The notes under the pieces were generated by a model. The model did not search any database, had not been told where the DNA came from, and saw nothing but the letters and a program-made list of their open reading frames with translations. 64,000 nucleotides of DNA from positions 682,001-746,000 of the forward strand of contig CAOLHI010000419.1 of assembly GCA_948474755.1 (NCBI GenBank), given 5' to 3'. The DNA comes from Ctenosaura bakeri (taxonomy: Eukaryota > Chordata > Lepidosauria > Squamata > Iguanidae). Position 1 is the stretch's first letter. Every line of letters begins with the position of its first letter. Positions 13,149 through 23,882 of this stretch are shown piece after piece. Position numbers and translations under genes: made by a program.

Positions 13149-13586
13149 GGCCCTTTTTGCAGCGCCGGCGCTTGCATGACGGAGGAGGGTGGCTCGCACG
13201 ACAACCGTCTCTCGAAACACTGCCGCTTCCCCCGCCTCCTTACCACACCTGGCGTCTTTTCCCGCAACGGGCGCTCTTCAGCCACGCCCCCAGCTTCCAC
13301 AGCACTCCCTGGGAGCTGTAGGCGGCGCTGGGGGCGGAAGCGGGGAGGAAGCGCGACAGGCTTGCCTGCGACGGCGCTCCGCACTCCAGTAAGTGTGAGG
13401 AGCTGCCGGGAGCCTTGCGCGAGCGCCGTTTATTTTCGGTTCCAGCCGAAAATAAAACAATACGCGCTCGCGCAGCGTCAGCCCCGTGAGCGCCGTGGAA
13501 GTGGAAGTGCGTCATGCAGAGCGACGCTCCCACTCCCGCGAGGCTCGGGGGCTCTCGCGCGACAGAAAGCCCATGTGAAAAGGGCC
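13149..13586. mobile_element. GC-rich MITE (family 2-like ends), right partner of a tandem insertion
   Basis: 438 bp, ends GGCCCTTTTTGCAGC / ATGTGAAAAGGGCC, flanked by TTA at 13146-13148 and 13587-13589. The interior is far richer in GC and CpG than anything nearby and differs from family 2; it carries a palindrome near 13426-13462 (GTTTATTTTCGG with its complement). The overlapping open frames on both strands (up to 172 codons) come from this composition; none resembles a known protein. Confidence 0.8.
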
Positions 13587-14107
13587 TTAGATAAAGCCCC
13601 TCCCTCAGGTGAGACTTGTCTTCTGAAACTAAGTGCAATTGGATCAAGCTGATATACAGTTTGCATGCTATTTTAAGGGTAAAAAAGGAGCCTTAATCAC
13701 AAAGCATGATTCAACACATAAAGAGGAAGTAGCTTGTTCCTTCCTTTCTCCAGTTCTGTTGCTCTCAGCATGGAGAGCATTACGTCTGAACAGCAGAGGT
13801 TCTGATATGCATGGGCATTCTCCACATGTTTAGGAACACTGATTTCCTAGGATTGCTGACTGCACACAACATTATCAGCAGAAGCATTCCTGTTCAGACC
13901 CACCAACTCTCCATTGGAGATGAGTGATAGAACTAGCAATGGAAGGGTGGGACTAACATGGTCTCCTGTTTGTGTATTGATTTAACACACATGGTAAATA
14001 AATAAATAGGACTAGGCTGCTCCATCTCTAAATCATTTCTATCTTGATTACTGTCCCCTTATGTACATCCCTTTCCCCTTTTGCTCAGGTTTCCAGAAGG
14101 ACACATA

Positions 14108-14309
14108 GGGCATTTCCACGGTACACTGTTGTAGTGCTATTATTCCACTTTCAACATCCTATGGAATCCTGGGATTTACAGTTCAGGGAGGGGCATTTAG
14201 AATTCTTAGCCAGATAGCTCTTTGGCCTTAGTAAACTGCAAATCACAGAATTCCACAGGATGTTGAAAGTGGAATAATAGCACTATAAGAGTGTAGTAAA
14301 GAAACAGCC
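14108..14309. mobile_element. Fold-back MITE family 1
   Basis: 202 bp, ends GGGCATTTCCACGG / AAGAAACAGCC, flanked by ATA on both sides, with the same long inverted arms as other copies. Confidence 0.8.
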
Positions 14310-14312
14310 ATA

Positions 14313-16820
14313 ATTTTATGCTTATGCCCTCAGACCATTTTAACAGGCAACTTTCCACAATATAAAGTTTCCAGGATTTACAAGGCTCTGTTTCCTCCCA
14401 GTTCTTTCTTCAATGCCCTTCAAAGCTCTCTTGGGAGACCTGATGCTGAGAACAACTCTGTGATGGACAAATTCTTCCAGTTATAAAGAGTCTTCACTTC
14501 CCTTAATTTAGGTGAGGTAATATTGACATTTTGCCTCTTTATCCTTCTCTTTCTCCTCCAGCTTTCCACTTTTCCCTCTGGTTTACTCCAAGTCCAGTAT
14601 TAATTGTATATCGTTACCTGCTATAATTGGGCCACCTGGGTAGTTCTTGACTTCTCTAGTGTCCTTTCACAATTTATTTAGTGTGCACATGTTAAATTCA
14701 CTCTCTTGTCTTTTGCTTCCATGTCATACAAATTCTAGATCAAATCTGAGCACTGGTTATCTAAGCAATGTTTCTGTTCTGTGCTACCGTTAGATATTAA
14801 TTAATCTCTTTATAATCTCCAATAAAGTCAAACTCTTTTCATGTAAGCATTAACCTCTGTCCTCTGACTAATTTTCTTCTAGGATAAGTGTGCAATTTGA
14901 CTTCCTTATAGTGCACTCTTACTCAAGGTCTTAAAATAATGTGTCAGTTGGGAATAGAAGCATATATACATGTTTATATGTATACAGATGTGGGAGCAAT
15001 ATGGCCATCAATGTTTTCTATGATTGGAGAACACCAGAGAGGAAGAAGACAGAAATGAAAGTGGTGGCAAGCAGCAAATTACCAACCACAGCCTATTAAA
15101 AAAAATTAAACATGGAAGCAGAGGTTCTTTTCTTCAGGGAAAAATAGTTACTTTGGCCAGGGACAAATGTCACAGTTCTATCTCTTAATAAGCTCTTTAA
15201 CATAATTTACAGTCTGCTGTTAAATCAGTAAAAACATGCAGAACAAATAATTTGTAAACCAGAATCATTTGTAAACTAGTGGGTGAGGAAAGAGTTACTA
15301 TTCCAAAAAGCCTTCTTAGTTTAGTGAAGCATGTCAAGATAAGGATAGCAATGGCACTGTATGTAGATGCAAGAAAGGAGCTGGGGAAGTTGCTAGGCAA
15401 CGCAGAAGGATTTGGGGGGAAAAAAACTTTTCTATTCTATTATAGCCCAATTCAGGCATCCTAGTCTGCTTGAAGTAAACACACAAAGAGTGGAGTGTGC
15501 TGGAATGCTGTCCCCACTGATGTCTTTTACTTCATGAGAAGAACATCAGACTGAAAAGAGAACCTTGGCCATTTCTGCACTACACGGTTAGAGTGCTATT
15601 ATTCCACTTTTAACATCCTATGGAATCCCAGGGTTTGCAGTTTAGGCCCCTCCCTAAACTGCAAACCCCAGGTTTCCATAGGATGTTGAAAGTGGAATAA
15701 TACCACTATAACAGTCCAGTGTGGAAATCACCCCCCTCTATGCATGGAGGCTTTCCATCTAAATCTGAATGAAGCTTGGTCATAACCCATTAGAAATAAT
15801 TTGTTGCTTTTTAACTCATTATGGTTTAACTGAAGGGGGCAGGCCAGTAATGTTTTGAAGGCCATATGTCACATGATTTTAAAGATCTATCTTACTATTC
15901 ATTCAATATTCCCTCTGCAAAATAGGTCTCAGATTGGGCAATCTCCCCTTGATTGTCAAAAATTCATCTGACATGCTAATATCTCTAGTTTCTAAATGAA
16001 AATGGGTGAGATGAATAATTCATAACTAGGAGTGAAAAAAGTCATTCAGGAGTCAAAACTGAAAAACTCATGTGGCAGGTAATTTGAGGAGTTGTATTAA
16101 ATTATACTGAGCTGTGGTTTGCCTTGGTCTATCTTGATTTTGCATCCATTCTGTGTACTGATAGACTTATTCTTTTGTTACTTATCCTTCACATTTCCTT
16201 GAACCATATTTAGAATTTTCTTTCCAGATCACTCCCAATGTGTTTTTATTAATATTATATTTTAAAATACTAAAAAAAAATTCATGTGCTTACTTAGGAA
16301 TAAAATGCTGCCCCCTAATTAATTCTTTTAAGTAGTGCCAGTGCTGAGATATTGATAGATGGTTTTAGAATCAACACGTAGTTTACTTTTGCCTGTCTTT
16401 TACCTTCTGTAAACGTATAGCACAAACACTAACCTGTCTGCTCAAAAGTAATCCTTTGAGGTGGGTGAGCAGCATAATATCTTAGCGGAGTGAGAAAGAA
16501 AAGAGGTGTAGGTTGCATACCAAACAGTTACCCTTAATTGAAAGGGTTATTAGAGTCCATATTTTTGGACAACCTTCCCCAACCTGATAGTATCCAAATG
16601 TCTTGGATTACAATTCCCACCATATTCAGTGAGATTTGTAGTGAGTGCCAGGTTCAGAAAGGCAATTAGTGGAGAGCAACTTAAAAGGGACAAAAGCTGA
16701 TGAAACACTAGGTAGTAACAGTGACAGCCTAATACACCATTCTCTGTAAATCTCATGTTTTCTTTTTTAAAAAACTAATAATCTAATCAATGAAGGAATT
16801 AACAGTTAATGCACATGATG
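14313..16820. other. No gene recognised outside the MITE
   Basis: AT-rich. A weak copy of a common amniote repeat (CCTTCCCCAACCTGATAGTA, then GGATTACAATTCCCACCAT) lies near 16568-16640. Confidence 0.45.
15567..15732. mobile_element. Fold-back MITE family 1, short-centre variant
   Basis: About 166 bp in which the central GAATTCT...CTCAG block is missing, so the arms (GTTTGCAGTTTAGG / CCTAAACTGCAAAC) nearly meet in a perfect hairpin. The right end is blurred by a C run and the target duplication is not clear. Confidence 0.75.
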
Positions 16821-16821
16821 G

Positions 16822-16878
16822 TCCAGAGGGAAAAGCTGCTTTGAGTCCCCTTGGGGAGAAAAGTGAGATAGAAATAAA

Positions 16879-16914
<36 letters not shown>
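16822..16914 (+). repeat. L2-type LINE 3' end
   Basis: CTGCTTTGAGTCCCCTTGGG followed by AGAAAAGTGAGATAGAAATAAA and a CAT-repeat tail, the typical squamate L2-family 3' terminus. It is 5'-truncated. Confidence 0.65.
16879..16914. repeat. (CAT)n tail microsatellite of an L2-type LINE end
   Basis: About 12 perfect trinucleotide units directly after an L2-type 3' end, the usual seed for such arrays. Confidence 0.9.
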
Positions 16915-16997
16915 TGGTCCAAGTCCTAAGACTCAAAGCCTGGCCTCTAGAGCTGGGAACTCTGAGACAGATTTCACTGGAAAATATTTACAATGTC

Positions 16998-16998
<1 letters not shown>

Positions 16999-17072
<74 letters not shown>

Positions 17073-17074
17073 AA
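16999..17074. repeat. (GAAA)n microsatellite
   Basis: About 19 uninterrupted GAAA units. The KERK-type peptide repeats predicted across it in several frames are artefacts of the array. Confidence 0.95.
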
Positions 17075-19155
17075 ATCTTTTGCAATTCCTGGAAGAGCAT
17101 AAAAGTGAAGATATCTTTGTGGCATACTTTTTTTTTTATTTAAAAAAAAAAGACTTAATTTCAGTTTTAAGATTAATTCATTTAGCATGTGTCATATGAA
17201 GCCACGAGGACAATTTAACTGATATGGGTAAAAGCAGTGCCCAGATGCATCCTTGCATATCAGTTCCTGGGAAAGTCCCTTCTGCCAACATTTTTGGAAA
17301 GCTTTCCAAAGTTTCCGAACATGTTTTGGCCACATAGCACATAGCCCCAAATCTTATAACTGTCTTTGTTTTCATTTAATACATACTTGGAGCTGCACAG
17401 CAGTAGCACTTCAGGGGAAGGTAGTAATTTGATGCTTACCTTGGAAGACACCAGGATGCTTTGCATGTGGTGCTGGGCTCTGGAACACATCATGTGATGC
17501 GAGTGGAGCTGGCTGGCTACTTATGATATGATCATCCCTGCACATAACCTCTTTTAGATCTTTGTGATGAACTGTGAAGTTGGGCAACGTGGGAACCAAG
17601 AGGATTTCTTCAGCATGGAGAACTTCTGATCTACTGACTGGTTTGAGGAGAAGAATGTGGGGGTGGGTTTAGGGCTGCTTCTTGCTTTGGAGAATTATTG
17701 TGCCATTGTTGGTAGGTTGCTGATACATGTGGGGAATAAATGTAGAAGGACCTGTGCAGAAGTTTAGCACCATTAGTTGTTGGAGCGGGTAGGCATCCCC
17801 CCACTTAATTTGCTTTGCTGCCTTGTTTCCAACCTTTGATTTGTTGGGATCCCCACTCTAACTCTCATTCTTTCCCTCATTCTATACCTGCTTGATTTTG
17901 GAAATGCAGTACTGGCAGCCTCAGCAGATTAGGAGCAGGCAGCCCAGAGTTAGCTGTGGGTTCTAAGTAGGGACAGGTGCAGGGTAAGCACATTGACAGC
18001 TGTGAGTGGCATTTTTCAGGTACAGGTTTCTTGGTTAACTCCCCCTGTTTTCTTCTACTCACTGGTTTAGGTTCTTTTCTGCAGTATTGCTGTTGGTGGT
18101 TGGTAGCATTTTTATTTTCTTTTGTCCTTGGTGCTTCTCCTTTTTGGTCGGCTTTCATTTGGGCCTATGAGGTAGGTGTGCTGCTCTGCATGTGGCAAGG
18201 GGCCTTGGAGAAGGACTGACCCACTGCTAGGAAGCTTTGCATTTATTTGCTGTGCTCATTGGTCATGTGTTTGGGGACAGAATTATTTTCCAAGTTGTGG
18301 ACCTGCGGCCAAGAGAGTCACATAGGTGGTTGTAGCCTATACACTCACCACATGATAGGGGAGCAGGGAAAAGGAGGCACATCTAGTAATCCTCTGTGAA
18401 AGGCTATAATGGTAGCAGAGTCACTTCTTCCACTTTTGTTAATGGAGCTTGGTGGTGAAGGCAAAGGGGTGACATAGGAGATTTTGTTGGACCTTGGTGG
18501 GAGATTAGGCCTGTTTCCTCACATGCCTTTCCTAACGTATTAGGCCTTTTACTGAGTTTTAATTTTAATTTACAAAGCCACCTGGGGGAACACTTTGTAG
18601 TGCTTTCATTGCTTGGCTTGCAAGTAATTCTGGTGGGGCTTGGGTGGTCAATGAGGAGATGAGAAGTTGTGAAGCCTTTGTGTGGACAGCAGGATGCTGT
18701 GCTAGGCAATAGCTGCAGGAAATCAGCCCTTTCTCCGTGCCTCAGGTGTTTGTGCATGGCAGGCAGTGGTGCTTTCCCTGTTTTTATAGGACACATTTGG
18801 GCTGCAATTGGGTAGGCCTATTATTAATGAATTGCTGGCTTCTTGTGGAAGGATAGCTGCTCCTTTTGAGAGGGGGGCTTCATCACTGGTTTAACACTAG
18901 GTTGCAGGGCTGCGTGTTGACTGTTGGACTAGGAAGTGTCATAGCTTCTATTAAGAGTGGGGGGCATCAAAGGAGAAGGCTGAGTTTTAAAAAAACCTGC
19001 TAATTGTCCACAGATGATGATGGGGAGAAACTGTAGAGGACAGCATTTTGGTTAAATTGAAAGAGCTGGAAGAGTATAGATCACAGCCAAAACAGGTAGC
19101 TATACCCTCAAAAGACAGTAGGGATACATTTAACCAGAAAGTTCTGCTGTTTTAG
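17075..19155. other. Unassigned sequence upstream of the first Ngaro/DIRS-like remnant
   Basis: No recognisable gene. From about 17640 the sequence is less AT-rich and has longer chance open frames on both strands (for example 18404-18796 minus), as ageing coding DNA often does. It may be the 5' end of the Ngaro/DIRS-like element that follows, but no terminal repeat or domain was found. Confidence 0.3.
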
Positions 19156-19159
19156 AAAA

Positions 19160-19870
19160 TTTGGACAAAAAGTTGTGGGTAGATGAAGCAGCTGTGCTGG
19201 TAGAAGATGAACAAGCAGCTTCATCCGAGGGAGTAGCTGCCAGGGGTGATGTATCAGAACTGGTGTTGCCAGGTGAATTCAACAACTGCATCAGGCTTTC
19301 TGATGACTTGTGGGAAAGGAGTACAATGGGTATACAAGGCTGGCCATGGAGGATATGGAGTAAGTGTATGGGCAGGTAAGTGTAGCTTATGTGGCCATGG
19401 GTAATGCTGAGGGATGTGCTAGGCCTGCCAGGTTTCAGGGTTCTGCTCAAGGGCCCGTGCAATACCACAATTATTATTGTTCCTCTATGGGGCATCCAGA
19501 TCCCTTGGTGCAGCAGTGGCCACTGGGAACAAGAGAAGTTGGGAAAGAGCCTTCTACTAGCATATATAGCAGAGATCCTTATTGGGCTTTCCATTTTGGA
19601 TCCCCCAAAATGTTGTTAGCTGATCATTTATTACAGGTCACAGTCAAAAAAATATTTAAAGAAGACTATGTGGATGTATTTTTTTTTTTTCCTGCTCTGT
19701 AGAGAGCCTGAGAAAAAAAAGAGTGGGCAGATTTAGATAAGAAGGGATAAAGTGAAGAAGAAGAAGGTGGAGAGGACTTGGTGTAACTGGCTATCAGGGT
19801 TCTTTATTTGTGTCTGCTTCATCATCAGGATATGGCCTTGGAGAATGTACTTGCTCATCCTTTCTATGGA
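19160..19870 (+). pseudogene. Gag-like remnant of a Ngaro/DIRS-like retroelement
   Basis: Broken plus-strand frames. Around 19636-19680 they read VTVKKIFKEDYVDVF, and around 19757-19850 they read NWLSGFFICVCF and IRIWPW. These two blocks, in this order, resemble the gag region of vertebrate tyrosine-recombinase retroelements (a K-I-x-x-x-E-Y-V-D motif followed by NWLSAF-I). The upstream stretch 19161-19379 is open but not specifically recognised. Several frameshifts and stops show it is dead. The similarity then jumps directly to RNase H, so the reverse transcriptase is missing. Confidence 0.55.
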
Positions 19871-19889
19871 TATTTTTGGAGTTCTTTCC

Positions 19890-20195
19890 AACAGTTGTAT
19901 TAGTTTGGGCTGAGAGTTAGCCAACTTCCTAGTCCATTTCTGATGTGACAATATGGCAGTAATCCATATCATTCACCATGTCTTCACAGTCACCTAGGGT
20001 TAAACACACCAGGTTAGGCCTTTCATTGTGCAATGCCTATGCTACAACATATTGTTTTCAGCACTCCACATGGCTGGTGTGGACAATAGGATAGCTGACT
20101 CTCTTTCCTGCCAACAGATAGTACACTTCAGACAGCTTGCTTTGAATGCAGACTCCTGTCATGTCTTGATGACCACAGACCTATGGAACCTTAGA
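19890..20195 (+). pseudogene. RNase H remnant of the Ngaro/DIRS-like element
   Basis: Frames with stops encode CDNMAVIHIIHH, then ALHMAGVDNRIADSLS and HFRQLALNADSCH. The order CDN-AVV-I, VPG-DN-IADSLSR and FR-LAP-A is the RNase H end of DIRS/Ngaro polyproteins. In a living element it would degrade the RNA strand of the RNA-DNA hybrid. The catalytic Asp of CDN is still encoded. Confidence 0.65.
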
Positions 20196-20278
20196 GAGAG
20201 ATGAGTTTGTAAGACTATAGGCTAGCCTAGGGGCTAGCCTATAGTTCTGACAAACTCATCTCTCTCTAAGGTTCCATA
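20181..20278. repeat. 98-bp near-perfect hairpin between RNase H and recombinase remnants
   Basis: Left arm starts CTATGGAACCTTAGAGAGAG and the right arm ends with its exact complement. The arms are about 47 bp with only two or three differences near TAAGACT/AGTTCTGA, around a loop of about five bases. No similar hairpin is seen elsewhere in the window. Confidence 0.9.
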
Positions 20279-20334
20279 GGAGGAGCTATCAAAGGCAGAG
20301 AAGGAATTTGAGATTATCTGGAGGGCTAATGGGC

Positions 20335-21550
20335 TAAAGGTGGATTGGCCTATTTTGGTGGAATACATACTTCAGTATTGTATTTGCTTGAAGGGTAGGA
20401 GTTTGACTCCACAGTCCATTAGGACTAGGCTGACGGCATTGGCACATGCTGCAAAAGCACAAATGTATGAAGACACTGCTTCTGACACAAGGCTCTTGAG
20501 GGATGGACTAGGGAAAGGGGACAGGTGACTGACTGGAATGAGCCCGTACCACCAGAAGTGCTGAGGGGGCTGGGGAACACTTGGCTAGTAATTTGCTTTG
20601 CTTTTTCATGACACAGCATGATTGCCTTCTTTGGACTCTGCAAGTGAGTGACTTGGTGGCAGCTGCACACGTCAATACATGTCAGACAGAGCTCTGTCCT
20701 TGGGAGACTTAGGCCCTTTCTGCACAAGGCGAGGGAATCGCTCTATGCCGTTACCTACCACTTCTTCTGGGGTCCGAAGCAACGCGGACTGTCCCTGAAG
20801 CCCTTCCGCAGGGCACCTCCTTGGTCCAGAGTGAATTGGAGCACTGCTAGGTCTGTAGATCCACACTGCTCCGGCTTCCAAAATGGTGGCTTCCAGCTTC
20901 CAAAATGGCGACTTCCAGTTGGTTGTGGGTCCTGACCAACCACTGAAGCTCACCACGCCTAAAGCCCACCTTCCTCAGATTGCAGGCTCGCATTTGTGCA
21001 AACCTGTGAATCTGCACAAGGGAGCAGGAATGCAATGGCACGTTCCAGGAAAATAAAGACCTGTTTTTTGCAGTGTTTAGCAAACACGCTGGAGGACCAC
21101 TTGGGGTTGTTTTGGAGCAGACTGAGGTGCGGATCTCCGGTAAGTAGTCCACTCCTAGTCCGCTCCAAGGTGCAGACGACCTCTGTGAGAAGACGCACTG
21201 TCCCGTTCTAATTGCCTGGTGTGGAAAGGGCCTCAGTCTTATCAAAGGACCGGGCAGTTTTGAGTATCAGGCATTCAAAGACTGACCAGCAGAGGGAAGG
21301 GACATTGGTGAAGTTGGTATTATGACCTGACCTGCATCATGCCTGGTCCATGTATGTGTGAAGGAGGCAGACCAGGGCTTCTCTTTTGCTATACTAACTT
21401 TTAGAGTGTCATTTTGAACGCCTTGCAGAAACTGGGCTTCCAAGGTGTTAAGTTCCTTCTAAATGGAGGCTGCTATGGCCTTTGGGCCACAGTCAATCCC
21501 ACCATTGGCCATCAGAAGTCATCTGCTGTAAAGTGATATTGTGTGCCCTA
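20335..21550 (+). pseudogene. Tyrosine recombinase remnant, split by a MITE
   Basis: The first part (20340-20528) is open and reads like the core-binding domain (YILQYCICLKGRSLTPQSIR, then TRLTALAHAAK). Up to about 20705, broken frames give CFAF-like and SDLVAAAHVN segments corresponding to the FFG--R-SELVA block. A 521-bp MITE then interrupts. After it, AVLSIRHSKTDQQREGT matches the conserved SKTDQ--G region, and near 21500 IGHQKSSAVK-stop-Y matches the GRW-S-A---Y block around the catalytic tyrosine. The family integrates cDNA using this enzyme instead of a DDE integrase. Many stops make it inactive. Confidence 0.65.
20712..21232. mobile_element. MITE family 2, copy 3, inserted in the recombinase remnant
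   Basis: 521 bp, ends GGCCCTTTCTGCAC / GTGTGGAAAGGGCC. Flanks are TTA and TCA, one base apart. The interior shares AGACTGAGGTGCGGATCT and GGTCCTCCAGCGTG-type blocks with the copy at 63685, in opposite orientation. Confidence 0.8.
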
Positions 21551-21599
21551 TTAAGTGTTAATGGCATTATGACTTGCTAATGTTGCTGTTTCATCAGCC

Positions 21600-22215
21600 C
21601 CCAGGTGCTGTCTGGTGAGAGGATGAGTCCTGATTTGCAGCCATAGCATGGTCTACTGAGCAGCACACCAGGTCCAAAGTTGCCACTTTGGAGCCCATCT
21701 GGGACTGAGTAGGGTGGCTAAGGTAGAATGGCTGGGCAGAAGAGGACTCTAGTGCAGCAGTTTCCTGCTTCTTCTGTTCGAGGAGTGCACTGGTCTTTCT
21801 CTACATGTTTTAGTCTTTCAACCTTGGTGGAAATAACTCAGGCTCGCTGAAAGGCAAGCCCCAGATTCTACAAGCTATGACTGATTTTCAGTTGATACAA
21901 AATGTTGGCCTAGTATATCCTTGTTTTTTTCTGCCATTTTGCCCCAGCAGGTATGGAGTGGCAAGGGCAACCCAAAGTGCATCGACATAGCCCACAGGAG
22001 GGCAAATAGGGAGATCTGTAATGCCCTAAGGAAAGGGTTGGGCCACTTTCTCCCACATTCAGCCATAGTTTTCTACCAGACTGATGGTGTTTGTTTGTTT
22101 GTTTGTTTGTTTGTTGGAGAAGGGTAATATGGGTGAATTTCAGCAGAGGGTGAGACTGTATTGGCCGGCTGGTGGCGGAAAGGGTTTCTTGCCTATGGCA
22201 GGTACTGTGGAAGGA
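21600..22215 (+). pseudogene. GDSL/SGNH hydrolase-like remnant at the 3' end of the Ngaro/DIRS-like element
   Basis: Broken frames give GAHLGLSRVAKVEWLGRRGL near 21690-21760, a degraded 'HLGGNDL'-like stretch, SAILPQQVWSGKGNP near 21925, then IDIAHRRANREICNALRKG and YQTDGV. This succession (EW-GRGG, M-PR--W, ID--RR--N, RPDGVHLS) is the hydrolase ORF carried by Ngaro-type retroelements after the recombinase. Position and order fit. Stops and a GTTT expansion show it is dead. Confidence 0.6.
22088..22115. repeat. (GTTT)n microsatellite within the hydrolase remnant
   Basis: About seven GTTT units. They expanded inside the degenerate hydrolase frame of the Ngaro/DIRS-like element, breaking it just after the conserved QTDGV block. 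Confidence 0.85.
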
Positions 22216-22360
22216 TAAGTCTTCGGTGTACACTTTTGATACCCCCTTTGGGTATAGGCTAACCCTCTGAAACTTCTTCTTTAAGGTCCTGTGACTCAGG
22301 GGTGGGGAAGGGGGATACTCTTGAAGCTAACCTGGGATTAGGGTTTTCTCTCCTGTGGTA

Positions 22361-22415
22361 GGTTCGCCTTAGAGACACTATAAGTCAGAAATGATTTGAA
22401 GGCACACAACAACAA
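22361..22415 (+). repeat. ACA-tailed SINE, 3' fragment
   Basis: Ends with CGCCTTAGAGACACTATAAGTCAGAAATGATTTGAAGGCACACAACAACAA-type sequence, the 3' end of the SINE also seen at 25198. Confidence 0.5.
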
Positions 22416-23330
22416 TATTTAACCAAATATTACATATCTGGTCTCATTATTACAGAGTTGGGCATCAATTAGCTTGATAGCAAGGCTGATGATTCTCTGA
22501 TCAAGTTTGTGGGTTTGAACTGTGTAATGAACACTTTGAACACAGTATGGATTGCCAGGTATCATACTTCAGCTTCTAGACCATTACCCTTGGGCTGGAG
22601 AAGACTTGACAATCCAAGGTACCACAGGGGTGGGAGTGGGCATGAGGAGTGGTCACATTAAGCTGATATATATTTGATTAATATCCCACAGGTATGCAAG
22701 CACAACAGCCACAAAGGGACACTGCAGATACTTGAAAAAGGCAAGAATTGTTGAGTTCTGGCTTGGGTGTGGAATAAACATATAAATATATGGAAGTAGA
22801 TAATGAATACCTGGTTTGGTTGAGAATGATTGATTGATGATAAAGAGGTTGATGATCTTGATGATTGGTGATTCATCTAAAGAAATCACCAGCAATTCAG
22901 GATTTTTAACATCATTCACCTTTTTCATGGACAACTTGGAGGCCACAAAGCAATGAGACTACAGCCAAATCCAGCTATTCTTAGCACTGCATTAAGTTGT
23001 CAATCACTTTTCAATTCCATTTCTCAACAGCCTTGTGAATTATAGCATCAGTGTTCATCTCTGACCTTAATAAATATTCACACATGAATGGGACAAAATT
23101 GTACCCCCCCCCAAAAAAAAATGCAATGTCAATAAAGCAAGGAAGTTTAAAATTACAATAGCAAAGAAGACATAGTTCCAACTACATTTTTTCCTGTTAA
23201 AAATGGAGCAGGAATAGATGCCACAGAGCAGTTGAAATCTGCAGAATCCAGCTTTCCTGTACATACAATCTCTTCTATGAGATCAATCACTCAATTACAC
23301 AAGGCTGTTTGTTTTGTGAGAGCCTATTTG

Positions 23331-23882
23331 CAGTGATGTAGACTCAAGTCGATAGACTCGGACTCAAGTCAGACTTAAGTTGCTTCAGTGACTTGACTCA
23401 GACTCTACTCAGCCATAAATGATGCACTGACTCGACTCGAGACTTGTATATTTTTAATGACTGACTTGCTGCTCTTGGTTCCGTAACATAACACATTCAT
23501 TCAGAAACCTTATGACTTTGAACAACACCTCCATCTCTTTTTGCCTACTAGTCACATGACAATCTGTCTTAAGTCCAAAGTGTGGGTGCATTTCTCAGAG
23601 GGGCACAGTAAATGTGACCCTTCCTTCTAAAGCCTTTGAAGCTTCAGTAATGGGGAGTAAGAAGGATCCTATTCCCCACTTCCAAAGCTACATGTAGCAA
23701 AATTGCAAATGTGGAGAGCCAAATCTGTTTAAATCGTTAAAACTGAATTTATTTCTCCCTATCCAATAATTCTGGAATTTTGGTTGGGGTATAACGTTGG
23801 CTTCTAGACTTGAGACTTGAAAGTATCTTCAAGGACTTGAGACTTGACTTGAGACTTGGAGTAAAAGTAAAATACTTCACTG
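23331..23882. mobile_element. Non-autonomous hAT-like transposon
   Basis: 552 bp bounded by CAGTGATGTAG and CTTCACTG inverted ends, flanked by a perfect 8-bp duplication CCTATTTG (23323-23330 and 23883-23890). Both subterminal regions are runs of GACTTGAGACTTGACT-like units, probable transposase-binding repeats. No transposase is encoded. The CAGTG end and 8-bp duplication are hAT hallmarks. Confidence 0.9.

Noticed and set aside
13134..13652. Long overlapping open frames (up to 172 codons) on both strands
   Set aside because: They lie in the GC-rich MITE at 13149-13586 and extend past its ends; low stop density follows from composition, and no frame resembles a protein family.
16790..17199. 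Lys/Glu/Arg-repeat and poly-Phe/Leu/Ser peptides
   Set aside because: Pure translations of the CAT and GAAA microsatellites.
19130..19594. 154-codon minus frame
   Set aside because: The plus strand holds gag-like motifs of the retroelement immediately downstream; the minus frame has no family features.
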